Shown in pieces: positions 1-8,708 of a stretch of 64,000 nucleotides of DNA (its first letter is position 1; every line of letters begins with the position of its first letter). This DNA is from Lysobacter enzymogenes (GTDB taxonomy: Bacteria; Pseudomonadota; Gammaproteobacteria; Xanthomonadales; Xanthomonadaceae): assembly GCF_017355525.1 (NCBI RefSeq), contig NZ_CP067395.1, positions 5,468,501 through 5,532,500 of the forward strand. The letters run 5' to 3'. The notes below the pieces were generated by a model. It was not told the DNA's origin. It worked only from the letters and a program-made list of their open reading frames with translations, and did no database searches. The position numbers and the translations under genes were made by a program.

Positions 1-1
1 C

Positions 2-1924
2 AACCACCACGTCGCGTTCGGGGTGATCCAGTACAACTCCAAGCCCGAGCGCGACCTGATCCGCGACGGCTACGTCGCCGCCGACCGCGCCGCCGAACTG
101 CCGGCGAACCCGGACTTCCGCGTGCTGGTGACCACCGGTTTCGACAAGGTCACCGAGCGCATCCTCAAGGACGCGCGCGGCAAGCGCGGCCGCGCCTACT
201 ACGACGCCGTGGACGGCGCGACCAAGACCCTGGTGGCCGAGTGCGAGCGCGAGGCGGGCTACCGTTGCAGCGTCGCCAACATGTACTACGGCAGCGATTT
301 CTATCTGATCCGCCAGCTGGAACTGCGCGACGTGCGTCTGGTGTACGCGCCGCCGGACAGCATCGGCAACTACGGCGAGGAGATCGACAACTTCGTCTGG
401 CCGCGCCACAGCGGCGATTTCACCTTGCTGCGCGCCTACGTCGGCAAGGACGGCAAGCCGGCCGACTATTCGCCCGACAACGTGCCCTATAAGCCGCCGG
501 GCCATTTGCAGATCGCCACCGAGCCGGTGCGCGAAGGCGATTACGCGATGCTCGCCGGCTATCCGGGCACGACCTACCGCCATCGCATGGCTTCGGAATT
601 CGCCCAGCAGGTGCAATGGCAACTGCCGTCGCGGGTGGCGCTGTTCGGCGACCTGATCAAGACCATCGACGCCGCCGCGGCCGGTTCGGCCGATGCGCAG
701 GTCAGCTACGCGGCCCAGGTCAAGGGCTTCAAGAACACGCTCAAGCGCGCCCAGGGCGAGCTCGACGGCCTGCGCCGCAGCGACGCGGTGCGGGTGCGCG
801 GCGAAGACGAGAAGGCGATGCTGGCGTGGCTCGACCGGCAGCCCGACGCGCGCGCGATCCGCGCCGACATCGACGCCGCGCAGAAGGTGCTCGACGCCGG
901 CGCGGCCACGCGCGAGCGCGACCAGCTGCTCGCCGCGATCCGCACCCAGACCCAGTTGCTCAACGCCGCGCTGACCGTGCAGCGCCTGGCGGTGGAGCGC
1001 GCCAAGCCCGACGCGCAGCGCGAATCGGGTTATCAGCAGCGCGACGAAGTGCTGATCGCCGGCCGGCTCAAGCAAGTGCAGCGGCGTTACCGCAGCGCGG
1101 TCGAGAAGGACGTGCTGCTGTACCTGCTGAAGCAATACAAGCAGGCGGCGAAGGGCGAGTTGCGCGTGGCCGAGATCGAACGCGTGTTCCCGGGCGAGGA
1201 CGAGGCCGCGCTCAAGCGCAGCATCGATGCGGTCTACGCGAACACCGGCCTCGGCGAAGAAGCCGCGCGCCTGCAGGCGATGCAGGCGGACGCGAAGGCG
1301 CTGCAGTCTTCGGACGATTCGCTGCTCAAGGCCGCCGCGGCGCTGAGCCCGGCGTTCGCGCGGATCGAGGAAGAAGGCAAGGCGCGCGAAGGCGAGCTGC
1401 TGCGCCTGCGCCCGGCCTACATGCGCGCGCTGATCGGCTTCCGCAAGTCGCAGGGCCGCGCGGTGTATCCCGACGCCAACTCGACCCTGCGGGTCAGCTT
1501 CGGCGCGGTCAGCTCGATGGATCCGCGCGACGGCGTGCGCTACCGCCCGCTGACCACGGTCCAGGGCATCGTCGAAAAGCACACCGGCGCCAAGCCGTTC
1601 GACGCGCCCAAGGCGCTGCGCGAGGCCATCGCCAAGGGCGATTTCGGCAGCACCGCCGATCCCGAGCTCAAGACCCAGACCGTCGATTTCCTGACCAACC
1701 TCGACACCACCGGCGGCAATTCCGGTTCGCCCGTGCTCGACGCCAACGGCCGCCTGATCGGCCTGAACTTCGACAGCAACTGGGAAGCGGTCAGCGCCAG
1801 CTGGATGTTCGATCCGCGCTACAAGCGCGCGATCCACGTCGACATGCGCTACCTGCGCTGGCTGTTGGCCAAGGTGTATCCGGCGCCGCATTTGCTGAAG
1901 GAAATGCAGCTGCCGGCGGAGTGA
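2..1924 (+). CDS. S46 family dipeptidyl peptidase, 5' end cut by window edge
   Basis: About 640 residues of an S46 (DPP7/DPP11-type) serine dipeptidyl peptidase, which removes dipeptides from free N-termini of peptides in the periplasm. The frame is open to the first base and begins inside the catalytic-His motif (NHHVAFG), so the signal peptide and about 85 residues lie upstream. The nucleophile is in GGNSGSPVLD (Ser codon 1731-1733). Eighteen residues later, where Gly marks DPP7 and Arg marks DPP11, there is Ser (NFDSNWE, codon 1785-1787). The Cys usual after the His pair (NHHC) is Val here. It is the first of three tandem S46 genes and is followed by its own terminator. The family call is secure; the substrate preference is not known. 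Confidence 0.95.
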   Translation, partial: NHHVAFGVIQYNSKPERDLIRDGYVAADRAAELPANPDFRVLVTTGFDKVTERILKDARGKRGRAYYDAVDGATKTLVAECEREAGYRCSVANMYYGSDFYLIRQLELRDVRLVYAPPDSIGNYGEEIDNFVWPRHSGDFTLLRAYVGKDGKPADYSPDNVPYKPPGHLQIATEPVREGDYAMLAGYPGTTYRHRMASEFAQQVQWQLPSRVALFGDLIKTIDAAAAGSADAQVSYAAQVKGFKNTLKRAQGELDGLRRSDAVRVRGEDEKAMLAWLDRQPDARAIRADIDAAQKVLDAGAATRERDQLLAAIRTQTQLLNAALTVQRLAVERAKPDAQRESGYQQRDEVLIAGRLKQVQRRYRSAVEKDVLLYLLKQYKQAAKGELRVAEIERVFPGEDEAALKRSIDAVYANTGLGEEAARLQAMQADAKALQSSDDSLLKAAAALSPAFARIEEEGKAREGELLRLRPAYMRALIGFRKSQGRAVYPDANSTLRVSFGAVSSMDPRDGVRYRPLTTVQGIVEKHTGAKPFDAPKALREAIAKGDFGSTADPELKTQTVDFLTNLDTTGGNSGSPVLDANGRLIGLNFDSNWEAVSASWMFDPRYKRAIHVDMRYLRWLLAKVYPAPHLLKEMQLPAE

Positions 1925-1937
1925 AGGCGAGGCGCGG

Positions 1938-1975
1938 GCGAAAGCCGCTCATCGGTGCGGCTTTCGCTTCTTCCT
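1938..1975 (+). terminator. Rho-independent terminator after first S46 gene
   Basis: Perfect 11-bp stem (GCGAAAGCCGC 1938-1948 with GCGGCTTTCGC 1957-1967), 8-nt loop, then a pyrimidine-rich TTCTTCCT run. It lies 14 nt after the stop, which suggests the second S46 gene is transcribed separately. Confidence 0.75.
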
Positions 1976-2050
1976 CACTCCGCTAGGCCCGTTCTCGCTT
2001 CAACCGTTAGACTCATCAGTCGTTTTTCTTTACGAATCAGGGGTATGCGC

Positions 2051-4222
2051 ATGCGTTACACGATTTTGGCCGCCGCGGTCGCGGCAGGGGCGCTGGGGCT
2101 GTCGGCTCCGGCCGCGGCGACGGAAGGCATGTGGGTGCCGCAGCAGTTGCCGGAGATCGCCGGGCCGCTGAAGAAGGCCGGGCTCAAGCTCGATCCCAAG
2201 CAACTGGCCAACCTCACCGGCGACCCGATGGCCGCGGTGGTCTCGCTCGGCGGCTGCACCGCCAGCTTCGTGTCCAATCAGGGCCTGGTGGTGACCAACC
2301 ACCACTGCGCCTACGGCGCGATCCAGCTCAATTCGACCGCGCAGAAGAACCTGATGCGCGACGGCTTCAACGCGCCGACCCGCGGCGAGGAAGTCTCGGC
2401 CGGCCCGTCCTCGCGCGTCTACGCGCTGGATTCGATCCAGGACGTGACCGCGCAGATCCAGGCCGCGATCGACGGCGTCGCCAGCCCGATCGAGCGCACC
2501 CAGGCCGCCGAAGCCGTGTCCAAGCGCCTGATCGCGCAGTGCGAGGCCGATCCGGGCTACAGCTGCGAAATCGCCAGCTTCTTCGGCGGCGTCACCTACC
2601 GCCTGTTCCGCAACATCGAGATCAAGGACGTGCGCCTGGTCTATGCGCCGCCGGGCAGCATCGGCAACTACGGCGGCGAAGTCGACAACTGGATGTGGCC
2701 GCGCCACACCGGCGATTTCTCGTTCTACCGCGCCTACGTCGGCAAGGACGGCAAGCCGGCCGAATACGCCAAGGACAACGTGCCCTACCAGCCCAAGCAC
2801 TGGCTGAAGATCGCCGACAAGCCGCTCGGCGAAGGCGATTTCGTCATGGTCGCCGGCTATCCGGGCCGCACCAACCGCTACGCCCTGGCCAGCGAGTTCG
2901 ACGCGACCCAGAGCTGGAACTATCCGACCATCGCCCAGCACTACAAGAACCTGGTCGCGCTGGTCGAACGCACCGCCAAGCAGGACCCGGAAATCGGGGT
3001 GAAGTACGCCAGCACCGTGCGCGGCTGGCAGAACGTGCTGAAGAACTACGACGGCCAGCTGGAAGGCTTCAAGCGCATCAATGCCGGCGCCAGGAAGCAC
3101 GCCGACGAAACCGCCGTGCTGGCGTGGCTGCGCAAGCGCGGCGATGCCGGCAAGACCGCGCTGGCCGCGCACGCCAAGCTCGAAGAGCTGCAGGCGCAGG
3201 TGGTCGAGCACCGCCAGCGCGACCTGGTCTACAACCAACTGCGCCGCGGCGGCGTCATCAGCGCCGCCGCGACCCTGTACCGCGTGTCGGTGGAACGCGC
3301 CAAGCCCGACGCCGAGCGCGAGCAGGGCTACCAGCAGCGCGATCTGCCCGAGATCAAGGCCGCGCTGGAGCAGATGGAGCGCCGCTACGATCCGCGCATG
3401 GACCGCGAGCTGCAGGCCTACTGGCTGCGCGAATACGTCAAGCTGCCGGCCGGCGAACGCATCGCCGAACTCGACCGCTGGCTCGGCGGCAACGACGAGA
3501 AGGCAGTCAAGCGCGCGCTCGACAAGCTGGCCAAGACCAAGCTCGGCTCGCTCAAGGAACGCCTGGCGCTGTTCAACGTCGACCGCGCGGCGCTGGACAA
3601 GAGCCGCGATCCGGCGATCCAGCTGGCGCAGGCGCTGCTGCCGGCGAACCTGCGCATGGAGCAGGAAACCAAGATCGCCGGCGGCGAGAACGCGGTCGCG
3701 CGTCCGGCCTACCTGCAGGGCGTGATCGATTACCGCAAGAGCCAGAAGCAGTCGGTGTACCCGGACGCCAACTCGACCCTGCGCATCACCTTCGGCAACG
3801 TCAAGCCGTACACCAAGCTCGACGGCAGCAAGCAGGCCGCGTTCACCAAGCTTGAGGAAGTCGCGGCCAAGGCCACCGGCGCCGAGCCGTTCGACGCGCC
3901 CGATTCGCTGCTGGAAGCCATCGCCGACAAGCGCTACGGCGGCCTGGAGGACAAGCGCCTGAAGACGGTGCCGGTGAACTTCCTGTCCGACCTGGACATC
4001 ACCGGCGGCAACTCCGGCTCGCCGGTGCTCGACGGCCAGGGCAAGCTGGTCGGCCTGGCCTTCGACGGCAACTGGGAATCGGTGAGCTCGAACTGGGTGT
4101 TCGATCCGGCGATGACCCGCATGATCGCGGTCGATCAGCGCTACATGCGCTGGATCATGCAGGAGGTCTACCCGGCGCCGCAGGTCCTCAGCGAGCTGGG
4201 CGTGGCGCCGAAGAAGAAGTAA
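2051..4222 (+). CDS. S46 family dipeptidyl peptidase, DPP7/DAP BII-like
   Basis: 723-residue periplasmic serine dipeptidyl peptidase. Start ATG 2051 is preferred over the in-frame ATG at 2045 because AGGGG (2039-2043) sits 7 nt upstream of it. A signal peptide (RYTILAAAVAAGALG...AAA) is followed by mature protein starting near TEGMWVPQQL. Visible catalytic features are TNHHCAYG (His84/85) and GGNSGSPVLD (Ser655). The residue 18 after the Ser is Gly673 (AFDGNWE), which in the family marks the DPP7 type with hydrophobic/broad P1 preference, as in Pseudoxanthomonas DAP BII. Length fits the family (about 720). Middle gene of the S46 triplet; a strong terminator follows. The exact P1 preference is inference from one residue. 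Confidence 0.95.
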   Translation: MRYTILAAAVAAGALGLSAPAAATEGMWVPQQLPEIAGPLKKAGLKLDPKQLANLTGDPMAAVVSLGGCTASFVSNQGLVVTNHHCAYGAIQLNSTAQKNLMRDGFNAPTRGEEVSAGPSSRVYALDSIQDVTAQIQAAIDGVASPIERTQAAEAVSKRLIAQCEADPGYSCEIASFFGGVTYRLFRNIEIKDVRLVYAPPGSIGNYGGEVDNWMWPRHTGDFSFYRAYVGKDGKPAEYAKDNVPYQPKHWLKIADKPLGEGDFVMVAGYPGRTNRYALASEFDATQSWNYPTIAQHYKNLVALVERTAKQDPEIGVKYASTVRGWQNVLKNYDGQLEGFKRINAGARKHADETAVLAWLRKRGDAGKTALAAHAKLEELQAQVVEHRQRDLVYNQLRRGGVISAAATLYRVSVERAKPDAEREQGYQQRDLPEIKAALEQMERRYDPRMDRELQAYWLREYVKLPAGERIAELDRWLGGNDEKAVKRALDKLAKTKLGSLKERLALFNVDRAALDKSRDPAIQLAQALLPANLRMEQETKIAGGENAVARPAYLQGVIDYRKSQKQSVYPDANSTLRITFGNVKPYTKLDGSKQAAFTKLEEVAAKATGAEPFDAPDSLLEAIADKRYGGLEDKRLKTVPVNFLSDLDITGGNSGSPVLDGQGKLVGLAFDGNWESVSSNWVFDPAMTRMIAVDQRYMRWIMQEVYPAPQVLSELGVAPKKK

Positions 4223-4245
4223 GCGGGCGGTTCGCCGCGATGGAA

Positions 4246-4275
4246 AACGCCAGCCTTCGGGCTGGCGTTTTTTTT
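4246..4275 (+). terminator. Rho-independent terminator after second S46 gene
   Basis: 10-bp perfect stem AACGCCAGCC (4246-4255) / GGCTGGCGTT (4260-4269) closed by a UUCG tetraloop and followed by T to 4275. The remaining gap to the third S46 gene (4276-4535) holds a degenerate copy of the palindromic sequence seen at 14384-14470 and 30339-30408, then an AT-rich stretch at 4393-4440. Confidence 0.9.
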
Positions 4276-4535
4276 GCGGCCGCTGTCGCCCGAGAGTTCT
4301 TGTCGGAGAGGCTGAAGCCGCGACGCTGAGGTCGCGCCTGTGCGAAACAAGAGCGCCGGGCCGAAGCCTTGCGCAAGCGGCGCCGCCGCGATAACGAAAA
4401 TTTTAGTTTTCACGTCGGGAAAAATTAGCGCAGCGTTAAATCGCGCGCCGATCGCAGCGATGTCGCTTTTGGCAATGGCCTTCACAGTTTTCTCCAGGCT
4501 AGACTCGTCCTCCCTCGAACCCCGGGACGTTCTTG

Positions 4536-6740
4536 ATGCGATACGCGGTGCTGGCCAGAGCGATGGCGATGACAGGGACGTTGCTCAGCGGCTTGGCCTG
4601 GCACGGCGCGGCGCGCGCGGTGGAAGGCCTGTGGATGCCGGCGCAATGGCCCGAGCTGGCGTCGGCGTTGAAGCAGTCCGGCCTGCGCGCGACGCCGAAG
4701 CAACTGGCGCAGTGGACCGATCCCAAGGGCGACCCGCTCGGCGCGGTGGTGCCGCTGGGCGGCTGCACCGCCAGCTTCGTCTCGTCCAAGGGACTGCTGC
4801 TGACCAACCACCACTGCGCGCTCGGCGCGATCGCGCTGAATTCCACCGGCCAGCGCAATCTGCTGCGCGACGGTTTCAAGACCGGCACCAACAACGAAGA
4901 AGTCTCGGCCGGGCCGAACGCGCGCATCTACGTGCTCGACTCGGTCCAGGACGTGACCCAGAAGGTGCAGTCGGCGCTGGCGTCCGCCGCCGATCCGGCC
5001 GCGCGCATGGCCGCGCTGGACGCGCTGGAAAAACAACTGGTGAGCGAGTGCGAGCGCACGCCGGGCTACGGGTGCCGCTTGTACAGCTATTTCGGCGGCA
5101 ACCGCTTCGAACTGCAGCGCAGCCTGGAAATCCGCGACCTGCGCCTGGTCTACGCGCCGCCGGAAGGCATCGCCAACTTCGGCGGCGAGAACGACAACTG
5201 GATGTGGCCGCGCCACACCGGCGATTTCGCCTTCTACCGCGCCTACGTCGGCAAGGACGGGCGGCCGGCGCCGTACGCGATCGACAACGTGCCGTACCAG
5301 CCCAAGCGCTGGCTCAAGATCGCCGACAAGCCGCTCGGCGCCGGCGATTTCGTCGCGCTCGCCGGCTTTCCCTCGCTGACCAACCGTTACGCGATGGCCG
5401 ACGATTTCCAGGCCAACGCCGAATGGACGTACCCGACCGTGGCCGCGCACTACAAGCGCCTGGCCGCCTTGGTCGAGGCCGAAAGCCGCAAGAATCCGCA
5501 GACCCAGGCCAAGTACGCCGCCACCGTGCGCGGCTGGCTCGGCGCGGCCAAGAACTACGAAAGCCAGATCGAAAGCTTCCGCCGCGCCGGCACCGCGCAG
5601 CTCAAGCGCAACGAGGAGAACGAGTTGCTGCAGTGGCTGCGCGGCAAGGGCGCGGCCGGCCAGCCGGCGCTGGACGCGCACGCGCGGCTGGTCGAGCTCG
5701 GAAATCAGGCGCGCGCCGAACGCGACCGCGACCTGATCCTCGGCCAGCTCGCCGCCACCGGCGCGCTGTGGAACGCGGCCCAGCTCTACCGCGGCGCGAT
5801 CGAGCGGGCCAAGCCCGACGCGCAGCGCGAGAACGGCTTCCACGACCGCGACCGCGGCGCGTTCGAGAACGGCTTCAAGCAGTTCGACCGCCGCAGCGAC
5901 GTGCGCGTGGACCGGCAGATCCTCAGTTACTGGCTGCACGAATACGTCAAGCTGAGCAAGGAACACCGGGTCGCGGCGATCGACCAATGGCTGGAAGGCG
6001 ACGACGAGAAGGCGATCAAGCGCGCGCTCGACAAGGTCGGCAAGTCGCGCATGCTCGGGGTGGAGCAGCGCGCCGGCTGGCTCAACGCCGAACGCGCCTC
6101 GTTCGAGAGCAAGGACGCGCTGAAGGACGCCGCGCTCGGCTTCGCGGTCGCGGCGATGCCGACGCTGACCCAGATGGAGCAGGAGATCCGCACCCGCGCC
6201 GGCGAAACCCTGGCCGCGCGGCCGCTGTACCTCAAGGCGCTGGCGGATTTCCGCAAGAGCGTCGGCCGCGCCGCGTATCCCGACGCCAACGGTTCGCTGC
6301 GCCTGAGCTACGGCACGGTCACCGCGTACACCAAGGACAACGGCGCGCGCCAGTTGCCGTTCACCCGGGTCGAGGAGATCGCCGCGCGCAACAGCGGCGC
6401 CGCGCCGTTCGCCGCGCCGCAGCCGCTGCTCGGCGCGATCTCGGCCAAGCGCTTCGGCGCGCTGGCGGACAAGCGGTTGGAATCGGTGCCGGTGAACTTC
6501 CTCGCCGACCTGGACATCACCGGCGGCAATTCCGGCTCGCCGGTGCTCGACGGGCAGGGCAAGCTGGTCGGCATCGCCTTCGACAGCAACTGGGAATCGG
6601 TCAGCGCGAGCTGGCTGTTCGATCCGGCCGCGACGCGCACGATTTCGGTCGATCAACGCTATATGCGCTGGGTCATGCAGGAAGCGTTCCCGGCGCCGCG
6701 CTTGCTCGCGGAGATGGGCGTGCCGGCTTCCGGCAAGTAG
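4536..6740 (+). CDS. S46 family dipeptidyl peptidase, Ser at specificity position
   Basis: 734-residue S46 serine dipeptidyl peptidase, closely related to its two upstream neighbours. ATG 4536 is chosen over TTG 4533; GGGA at 4524-4527 is a weak ribosome site. It has a signal-peptide-like N-terminus ending ARA, the His pair TNHHCALG (His92/93) and GGNSGSPVLD (Ser666). The specificity position carries Ser684 (AFDSNWE), as in the first gene and unlike Gly in the middle gene. TAGACTC occurs 36 nt upstream of the start (4500-4506) and also 43 nt upstream of the second gene (2008-2014), a possible shared -10 element. It probably arose by tandem duplication. Family assignment is secure; the P1 residue it accepts is unknown. 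Confidence 0.95.
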   Translation: MRYAVLARAMAMTGTLLSGLAWHGAARAVEGLWMPAQWPELASALKQSGLRATPKQLAQWTDPKGDPLGAVVPLGGCTASFVSSKGLLLTNHHCALGAIALNSTGQRNLLRDGFKTGTNNEEVSAGPNARIYVLDSVQDVTQKVQSALASAADPAARMAALDALEKQLVSECERTPGYGCRLYSYFGGNRFELQRSLEIRDLRLVYAPPEGIANFGGENDNWMWPRHTGDFAFYRAYVGKDGRPAPYAIDNVPYQPKRWLKIADKPLGAGDFVALAGFPSLTNRYAMADDFQANAEWTYPTVAAHYKRLAALVEAESRKNPQTQAKYAATVRGWLGAAKNYESQIESFRRAGTAQLKRNEENELLQWLRGKGAAGQPALDAHARLVELGNQARAERDRDLILGQLAATGALWNAAQLYRGAIERAKPDAQRENGFHDRDRGAFENGFKQFDRRSDVRVDRQILSYWLHEYVKLSKEHRVAAIDQWLEGDDEKAIKRALDKVGKSRMLGVEQRAGWLNAERASFESKDALKDAALGFAVAAMPTLTQMEQEIRTRAGETLAARPLYLKALADFRKSVGRAAYPDANGSLRLSYGTVTAYTKDNGARQLPFTRVEEIAARNSGAAPFAAPQPLLGAISAKRFGALADKRLESVPVNFLADLDITGGNSGSPVLDGQGKLVGIAFDSNWESVSASWLFDPAATRTISVDQRYMRWVMQEAFPAPRLLAEMGVPASGK

Positions 6741-6746
6741 CCGAGA

Positions 6747-6811
6747 GCAGCGGGCGCAGGGGAGCGAGCGAAAGCTCTTTCTCGCTGCTGATTTCTACGC
6801 GCCCGTTGCCG
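6747..6811. terminator. Large imperfect stem-loop between convergent genes
   Basis: Outer arms CGGGCGC (6751-6757) and GCGCCCG (6799-6805) enclose an inner stem AGCGAG (6763-6768) / CTCGCT (6781-6786). It lies between the third S46 gene and the convergent small gene ending at 6862, so a bidirectional terminator role is likely, although there is no long T-run. Confidence 0.45.
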
Positions 6812-6861
6812 CTCGAAAGCCGCGGCGCATGGCGCTGCGCCGCGGCCGGATCGCTACGGCA

Positions 6862-7095
6862 TCAATCGCGCGGCGGCGGGCAGCTCATGTGGCCGCTGCT
6901 GTACTTGGCGGTGCGCACGCCCGATTCGGTGTACACGCCGCTGCAGCTCAGCTCGGCCTGGCCGACCACGTTGCCGGCGGCGTCGAAGTAGAAATAGAAC
7001 TCGCCGATTTCGTCCGGACCCGGCGGGCGGGCGAGGGCGGCGGTGGCGACCAGGGCGGCGGTCAGGCCGAGGCCGAGGGCGAAAGACTTGCGCAT
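6862..7095 (-). CDS. Small exported protein, paralogue 1 of 3 (DUF6289-like)
   Basis: 77 residues with AGGAG 6 nt before the ATG. N-terminal signal peptide (RKSFALGLGLTAALVATAALA), then a mature part of about 54 residues. It shares a layout with the next two genes upstream: G-x-[FIY]-x(2)-[FY]-[FY], a DAAGNVVGQ turn, Cys51 about 10 residues on, a G-x-TA-x-Y segment and a final Cys near the C-terminus (SCPPPRD). The two Cys would form a disulfide in the periplasm or outside. It resembles small Lysobacter/Xanthomonas proteins annotated as DUF6289, a recollection I cannot check here. Function unknown. It is the most diverged of the three. Confidence 0.8.
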   Translation of the reverse strand: MRKSFALGLGLTAALVATAALARPPGPDEIGEFYFYFDAAGNVVGQAELSCSGVYTESGVRTAKYSSGHMSCPPPRD

Positions 7096-7316
7096 GACGA
7101 ACTCCTGTTGACTGTGCGGAAGATGGACGTCCGCGGCCTTGCGGCGCGGGCGGTGGCGGGATCTTCGACGCGCGGTGCGCGCTCGCATCGTGACGTCGCT
7201 CGCGTCGGAGCGGGGCGTGCGCTGCGTGGGTCGGTTCGATCGTGTGGTGCGGTGGTGCGGTGCGAACGATGGCGCCTTGTGATCGCAGCGATTGCGAACG
7301 TCGGGCGCGACGCCGA

Positions 7317-7544
7317 TTACGGTTCCGGATCGCAGAGGTAGTAGCCGACGCCGTAGTTCTTGGTCGGCTTGCCCCACGACTCGCGCGTGCCGTCGCAATG
7401 GATCGACGATTGGCCGACCAAGGCGCCGTTGTCGTCGTAATAGGTGTAGATCTGGCCGGGACCGGTCGGGCCGATCGCCGCGACCGCGGCGCCGACCGCG
7501 GCGAGCGCCGCCAGGCCGAGCCCCAGAGCGAGTTTCTTGCGCAT
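7317..7544 (-). CDS. Small exported protein, paralogue 2 of 3 (DUF6289-like)
   Basis: 75 residues: signal peptide RKKLALGLGLAALAAVGAAVAA, then about 50 residues with the repeated plan GQIYTYYDDNGALVG, Cys (IHCDG), SWG, and a terminal YYLC-DPEP. A GAGAG-rich stretch upstream of the ATG could serve as ribosome site. It is separated by 221 nt from paralogue 1 and 332 nt from paralogue 3, all on the same strand, so each may have its own promoter. It is most similar to paralogue 3 in the second half (SWGKPTKNYGVGYYLC against QWGEVTDQYEMGYWFC). No function is assignable; a secreted disulfide-stabilised mini-protein is the best physical description. Confidence 0.8.
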   Translation of the reverse strand: MRKKLALGLGLAALAAVGAAVAAIGPTGPGQIYTYYDDNGALVGQSSIHCDGTRESWGKPTKNYGVGYYLCDPEP

Positions 7545-7876
7545 GGTGATTTCTCTCGTAGTGCCGGCAGATCGCCGGCGCCACGAAGCTAGGCTGCGCG
7601 CACGGTTTACTCACGTGACATCTAACACCTGATCGTAGCTTTGTGACGATGGTCGTGCGGCGCGGGCGCGCGGCGCGCGCGGAATCGGGAATTGGTCGAG
7701 CGCATCGTGGCGAGCGGGCGGAGCCAATCCGTTGCGCGCATGCCGATGCAACGCAGCGACGGTCGCGGCCGCGCGCGATCGCACACGCGGCATTCGCCGT
7801 CGCCGGCGCGCAGCGGCGCAAACGAAAACGGCGGGGTCGCCCCCGCCGTCGCGTTCGCTGTCGGCGCGGGCTGCGG
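7545..7876. other. Intergenic region between small paralogues 2 and 3
   Basis: 332 nt. It holds the terminator of paralogue 3 (7820-7849) and a less GC-rich stretch at 7605-7650 containing the 8-bp palindrome TCACGTGA (7611-7618), the likeliest place for the promoter of paralogue 2. No further gene is supported. Confidence 0.4.
7820..7849 (-). terminator. Terminator of small paralogue 3
   Basis: Read on the minus strand: 9-bp perfect stem (plus-strand ACGGCGGGG 7828-7836 / CCCCGCCGT 7841-7849), 4-nt loop, followed by TTTTCGTTT. Confidence 0.75.
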
Positions 7877-8092
7877 TCAGAACTGGCAGAACCAGTAGCC
7901 CATCTCGTACTGGTCGGTCACCTCGCCCCACTGGCTGAGGTTGTTGTCGCAGTCGCGCGATTCCACGCCGACCAGTTCGCCGTTGCGGTAGTACGCCGCG
8001 TACTCGCCGCGGCTGACGAACGCCGCGGTCGCGGCGGTGGCGAACAGGGTCAGGCCGAGGCCGAGGGTCAGGACGAGTTTCTTCTTGCTCAT
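7877..8092 (-). CDS. Small exported protein, paralogue 3 of 3 (DUF6289-like)
   Basis: 71 residues with AGGAG at good spacing before ATG 8092. Signal peptide SKKKLVLTLGLGLTLFATAATA, then FVSRGEYAAYYRNGELVG, a Cys pair (RDCDNN and YWFCQF at the very C-terminus) and the shared QWGEVTDQY middle. Upstream-most of the three paralogues on the minus strand, with its own terminator downstream. Homology to the other two is visible by eye in the Y-Y-x(2)-G-x-[LV]-VG turn and the Cys spacing. Function unknown. Confidence 0.8.
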   Translation of the reverse strand: MSKKKLVLTLGLGLTLFATAATAAFVSRGEYAAYYRNGELVGVESRDCDNNLSQWGEVTDQYEMGYWFCQF

Positions 8093-8708
8093 GAGGCGCT
8101 CCTTGTCGTGATGAGGTCGCCGGGGCTCCGGCGCAGTGCGCTTGCGCAGACAGCGGAGAACGCGGCGACGGCGCGTGCGCGGCGCGATCCCGGACGCGGC
8201 GGACGCTGCGTGCGCTGCGCGCGAAGCCTCGCCGTGTTCGATCCCGTCCCTGGTCCTCCGGCGGCCGCGCCGGCGGCGGCGACCGCGCTGCGGCCGTTCG
8301 CCAGGCAGCTTAGGAACGCCGCGCGCGGGCGCACAAGGCGCCGCGCACTGGCAAATGCGACAGGTCGCGGGCGGCCGTCCGTTCGTGCGCCGGCGCCTTG
8401 GGGCGGAGCGCGACGTGAGCGCGGGCCGCTTCTCGGTTCCCGCTTCCGCGCGCGCACTCCTGCTTCAAGCCGCTTGCAATGCCCGCGCGGCCTGCCGTAG
8501 GCTGCGCGGGCAGTCGCGGATTCCCATGCCAGCCGGCCCCGTCTCCCGACCCGTGTCAGAACGCCGCTCCCCAGCGGCGCCGCCCCAGGCGGTCCCGGTT
8601 CCCGGCCCATCGTGGCTCAGCGGCGCCGGCGCACCCCAGGCGATCTTTCCCGCAGTGCCGGCTCGCAAGCGTTTCCTCGTCTGATCCCCTCACGACCTGG
8701 AGCTTGCG
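8093..8708. other. 616-nt intergenic region upstream of serA
   Basis: No convincing gene: the frames here have shadow-like composition and no ribosome site. It holds the divergent upstream regions of small paralogue 3 and serA, including the promoter and hairpin described at 8474-8512. Reason for its length is not evident; I see no riboswitch or RNA gene I can name. Confidence 0.5.
8474..8512 (+). promoter_or_regulatory. Candidate serA promoter overlapping an inverted repeat
   Basis: TTGCAA (8474-8479), 18-nt spacer, TAGGCT (8498-8503) reads as a sigma70-type promoter. The same bases form a 14-bp inverted repeat with one mismatch (8480-8493 with 8499-8512, 5-nt spacer), so a regulator site or a hairpin near the transcript start is possible. 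Predicted leader is about 200 nt. Confidence 0.45.

Noticed and set aside
8465..8668. Small gene in the gap upstream of serA
   Set aside because: 67-residue minus-strand frame lacks a ribosome site and has shadow-like composition.
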